From the NCBI GenBank assembly GCA_028278145.1, contig JANQEV010000010.1, positions 1 to 34,135 on the forward strand: DNA of 34,135 bases, read 5' to 3'. Below the pieces are notes generated by a model, which was given only the letters and a program-made list of their open reading frames with translations, was not told the DNA's origin and did no database searches. Position numbers and translations under genes: made by a program. The DNA comes from Chromatiales bacterium (lineage in GTDB: Bacteria > Pseudomonadota > Gammaproteobacteria > Chromatiales > Chromatiaceae). Position 1 is the stretch's first letter; every line of letters begins with the position of its first letter. Shown here one piece after another: positions 32,038-34,135 of the stretch.

Positions 32038-32714
32038 CCGCTGAATACACCATCCTCAAGATGCAGCACCCGGTCCATTCTGCCTGCCAGATCTGGATCA
32101 TGAGTAACGACAACGAAGCTGGTGCCCTGTTCCCGATTCAGTTCCAGCATCAGTTCGTATACCTGCTCTGCCGTATGCCGGTCCAGATTCCCGGTGGGTT
32201 CATCGGCGAAAACACATCTGGGATTATTAATCAGGGCTCGGGCAATTGCCGCTCGCTGTCTCTCGCCACCGGACAACTCCCCCGGCTTATGCATGACCCT
32301 GGCCTTCAATCCGACCCGCTCTAAAATCTCCTGAGCCTGCTGGCTGGCACGATCCACACTTACACCTCCGATCAGCAGAGGCATGGCCACATTTTCCAGA
32401 GCACTGAACTCAGGCAGAAGATGATGGAACTGGTAGATAAAGCCCATGGTGCTGTTACGCACGCGCCCACGTTCGGCTTCACCCATCTGCGCCAGGTTTT
32501 TTCCCGACAGAATAATCTCCCCGCTTGTGGGCAGATCAAGTCCTCCCAGGCAGTGCAGCAGGGTGCTCTTGCCAGAGCCCGAACTACCCACAACAGCTAT
32601 ACGTTCACCAGCCTCTATATCCAGATCTATTCCTTTTAGTACCTCTACCCGGGAGGCACCGTCATCAAAGGTACGGGTCAGGCCGCGGCTCTGCAGGACA
32701 GTAGCATCACTCAT
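32034..32714 (-). CDS. lolD: LolD, ATPase of the lipoprotein-releasing ABC transporter
   Basis: A 226-residue ATP-binding subunit on the cytoplasmic face that powers release of outer-membrane lipoproteins to LolA. Walker A is Gly-Ser-Ser-Gly-Ser-Gly-Lys-Ser-Thr (43-51), the Q-loop Gln is about residue 95, the signature Leu-Ser-Gly-Gly-Glu is at 147-151 and Walker B Cys-Val-Phe-Ala-Asp-Glu at 167-172. I start at ATG 32714, which overlaps the end of lolC by 8 bases and fits the E. coli N-terminus; the frame is open to 32774 but inside lolC. MacB-like and FtsE ATPases share these motifs, and the lolC neighbour decides the call. Confidence 0.94.
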   Translation of the reverse strand: MSDATVLQSRGLTRTFDDGASRVEVLKGIDLDIEAGERIAVVGSSGSGKSTLLHCLGGLDLPTSGEIILSGKNLAQMGEAERGRVRNSTMGFIYQFHHLLPEFSALENVAMPLLIGGVSVDRASQQAQEILERVGLKARVMHKPGELSGGERQRAAIARALINNPRCVFADEPTGNLDRHTAEQVYELMLELNREQGTSFVVVTHDPDLAGRMDRVLHLEDGVFSG

Positions 32715-33954
32715 AACGCAGGGCCTCGGCCGGTTGTACCCTGGATGCCTTCCAGGCTGGGTAGATAGTAGCAAGCAGGGTTATGACAAAAGCAGTAAGG
32801 CTGACCATAGTCACATCACTAAGGTGCATATCTGAAGGCAGTTCACTGATGTAGTAGATATTGGGATCCAGAAAATCAACCCGGAACAACTTTTCTATCT
32901 GCTTCACTATGACTTCAAGATTGAGTGAAAGGGCTACACCACCAATAATCCCCAGTATGGTACCCACAAAACCGATGGCAGCGCCCTGAACAATAAACAC
33001 TGTCATGATACTCTTTGGCGATGCCCCCAGGGTGCGCAGAATTGCAATATCACTCTGCTTGTCGGTAACCACCATAACCAGGGTGGAAACAATATTGAAA
33101 GCGGCCACCGCTACGATCAGAAACAGGATCAACCCCATCATTCTCTTCTCTGTACGCAGGGCGCGAAAGAAGTTGCGGTGTTGCAGAGTCCAGTCGGTCA
33201 CGCGATATATGCCAGGCAACTGGCTAGCAAGTTCATGTGACACCTGTGGTGCCAGATAGAGATCATCCAGTTTGAGCCGGACACCGGTAACAGCATCACC
33301 TATGCGTAGCAGTTTCGCCGCATCCTGCATATGTACCAAACCCACCCCGCGGTCATACTCGCCCATGCCTACCTCAAAGATACCGACCACAGTAAAAGTT
33401 TTTAGGCGAGGTAAGGCGCCGGCAACAGTTATGCTGAACTTGGGCGTAACCACTGTCACCTTCTCCCCCACCACAACATTGAGAAGTGCTGCCAGCTCCC
33501 TGCCAAGAATGATTCTGAACTTTCCTGGTTCCAGCAGAGACAGGTCACCTGCCCGCATATGCTCACCAACATCGGAGACCTTGGGTTCATGCCCGGCAAG
33601 TATGCCTCTCAACATGGCACCATTGACCTTTTGCCCGTTAATCATCATGGCCTGGGCCTCCACGAACGGGGCTTGCCCAACTACCCGCTCATGGCCCTTG
33701 GAGAGTTCCATTACTTTCTGCCAATCTGCCAGTTCCCCATCCATGCCGATGATTGAAGCATGGGATGTCATTCCCAGAATCCGCTCCCGCACCTCCTTGT
33801 GGAAACCGTTCATTACCGACATTACCGTGATCAGTGCAACAACTCCCAGCATAATACCCAGCATGGAGCTAACTGATATAAAGGAGATGAAGTGGTTGCG
33901 ACGCTTGGCACGGGTATAGCGCAACCCAATAAACAGTTCTAGTGGAGTAAACAT
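32707..33954 (-). CDS. lolC: LolC/LolE-family permease of the lipoprotein release system
   Basis: A 415-residue inner-membrane protein with one N-terminal helix (about 25-48), a large periplasmic domain, and three C-terminal helices (about 270-400). The start [17 protein letters not shown] is the conserved Lol opening. It receives lipoproteins from the inner membrane and hands them to LolA. ATG 33954 fits the family start; an ATG three codons earlier (33963) is also possible, and no strong ribosome binding site distinguishes them. Only one permease gene is in view. A second (lolE) may lie elsewhere, or the organism may use a single LolF-type permease. Confidence 0.93.
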   Translation of the reverse strand: MFTPLELFIGLRYTRAKRRNHFISFISVSSMLGIMLGVVALITVMSVMNGFHKEVRERILGMTSHASIIGMDGELADWQKVMELSKGHERVVGQAPFVEAQAMMINGQKVNGAMLRGILAGHEPKVSDVGEHMRAGDLSLLEPGKFRIILGRELAALLNVVVGEKVTVVTPKFSITVAGALPRLKTFTVVGIFEVGMGEYDRGVGLVHMQDAAKLLRIGDAVTGVRLKLDDLYLAPQVSHELASQLPGIYRVTDWTLQHRNFFRALRTEKRMMGLILFLIVAVAAFNIVSTLVMVVTDKQSDIAILRTLGASPKSIMTVFIVQGAAIGFVGTILGIIGGVALSLNLEVIVKQIEKLFRVDFLDPNIYYISELPSDMHLSDVTMVSLTAFVITLLATIYPAWKASRVQPAEALRYE

Positions 33955-34007
33955 AGAACGCATTAAAACACATAGTTCGCAGATCTACATCCAGATGGTA
34001 TATTGGT

Positions 34008-34135
34008 TAGGGAGCCTCTGATCAATTCGCTGATAAGCCGAGTTTGTGTTCAAATGGCGATGATCGCAAGGCGTGGTGCGCAGGCCGCATGCCATAGCTA
34101 TACGGCAAGCGCCACAACACAGCGAGCGCGCCATT
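34008..34135. repeat. Possible dispersed non-coding repeat, cut by the window edge
   Basis: Beginning at GGGAGCCTCTGATCAATTC, this end stretch has no reading frame or ribosome binding site and contains small dyads: GCGATGATCGC (GCGAT/ATCGC) and a bulged stem around ATAGCTAT. From memory, intergenic repeats with GGGA(A/G)CCTCTGAT ends are frequent in sulfur-oxidising gammaproteobacteria. There is no second copy in the window, so this is a suggestion and not a demonstration. Confidence 0.35.

Noticed and set aside
33272..33919. A 215-codon open frame on the plus strand
   Set aside because: It lies wholly antisense to lolC, whose product is a clear family member; the antisense product is low-complexity Ser/Thr/Pro and has no ribosome binding site.
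1..34135. CRISPR arrays, insertion sequences with transposases, or prophage genes
   Set aside because: No regularly spaced direct repeats, transposase, integrase or phage structural genes were seen; the only regular repeats are coding ones in rne.

Overview
The window looks like chromosomal DNA of a sulfur-oxidising gammaproteobacterium. The evidence is (i) a cytoplasmic sulfite dehydrogenase operon of the soeABC type at the left edge, (ii) a separate GlnRS, RNase E with a large disordered tail, LpxK/KdsB lipopolysaccharide genes and a LolCD lipoprotein system, and (iii) a gene order (protease, HAD phosphatase, rluC, rne, low-mass phosphatase, kdsB, ycaR, lpxK, exbD, exbB, comEC, DUF2062, lolC/lolD) that, from memory, matches the conserved block of Pseudomonas and relatives. 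The species cannot be named from the sequence.

Layout. 1-3777 (minus): soeA, soeB and the first 28 codons of soeC, for oxidising sulfite to sulfate at the inner face of the membrane. 4138-4323: a small two-helix membrane protein. 4410-7516: an islet-like segment holding one large monovalent cation/proton antiporter fused to an NAD-binding TrkA-N domain and tandem universal stress domains. It is bounded by tRNA-Glu on one side and a 16-nt near-copy of that tRNA's 3' end on the other. 7501-11279: a translation cluster of tRNA-Glu, tRNA-Ala, glnS and gltX (minus) plus tRNA-Val (plus). 11403-11558: a 51-residue acidic peptide ending in a Cys-Cys-Gly-Ser-Cys-Thr tail.

11639-18315 is the left half of the conserved block: sppA-like protease, HAD phosphatase and rluC (minus), then divergently rne with a ~500-nt hairpin-rich leader, and a low-molecular-weight phosphatase (minus). 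25948-33954 is the right half: kdsB, ycaR, lpxK, exbD, exbB and comEC (minus), a DUF2062 membrane protein (plus), and lolD/lolC (minus). Together these serve RNA decay and rRNA modification, KDO and lipid A synthesis, envelope energisation, DNA uptake and lipoprotein release.

Between the halves (about 18.35-25.95 kb) sits an accessory insert: a B12-type radical SAM enzyme (minus), then divergently an RND/MMPL-type exporter, a dynamin-superfamily NTPase with strong EHD-family motifs and a transmembrane hairpin, and a family 2 glycosyltransferase. A modifying enzyme, a lipid-type exporter, a membrane-remodelling NTPase and a glycosyltransferase side by side suggest an uncharacterised envelope-lipid modification and trafficking system. 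This is an inference from family and context and is the best candidate here for something undescribed. The last ~130 bases look like the start of a non-coding dispersed repeat cut by the window edge.
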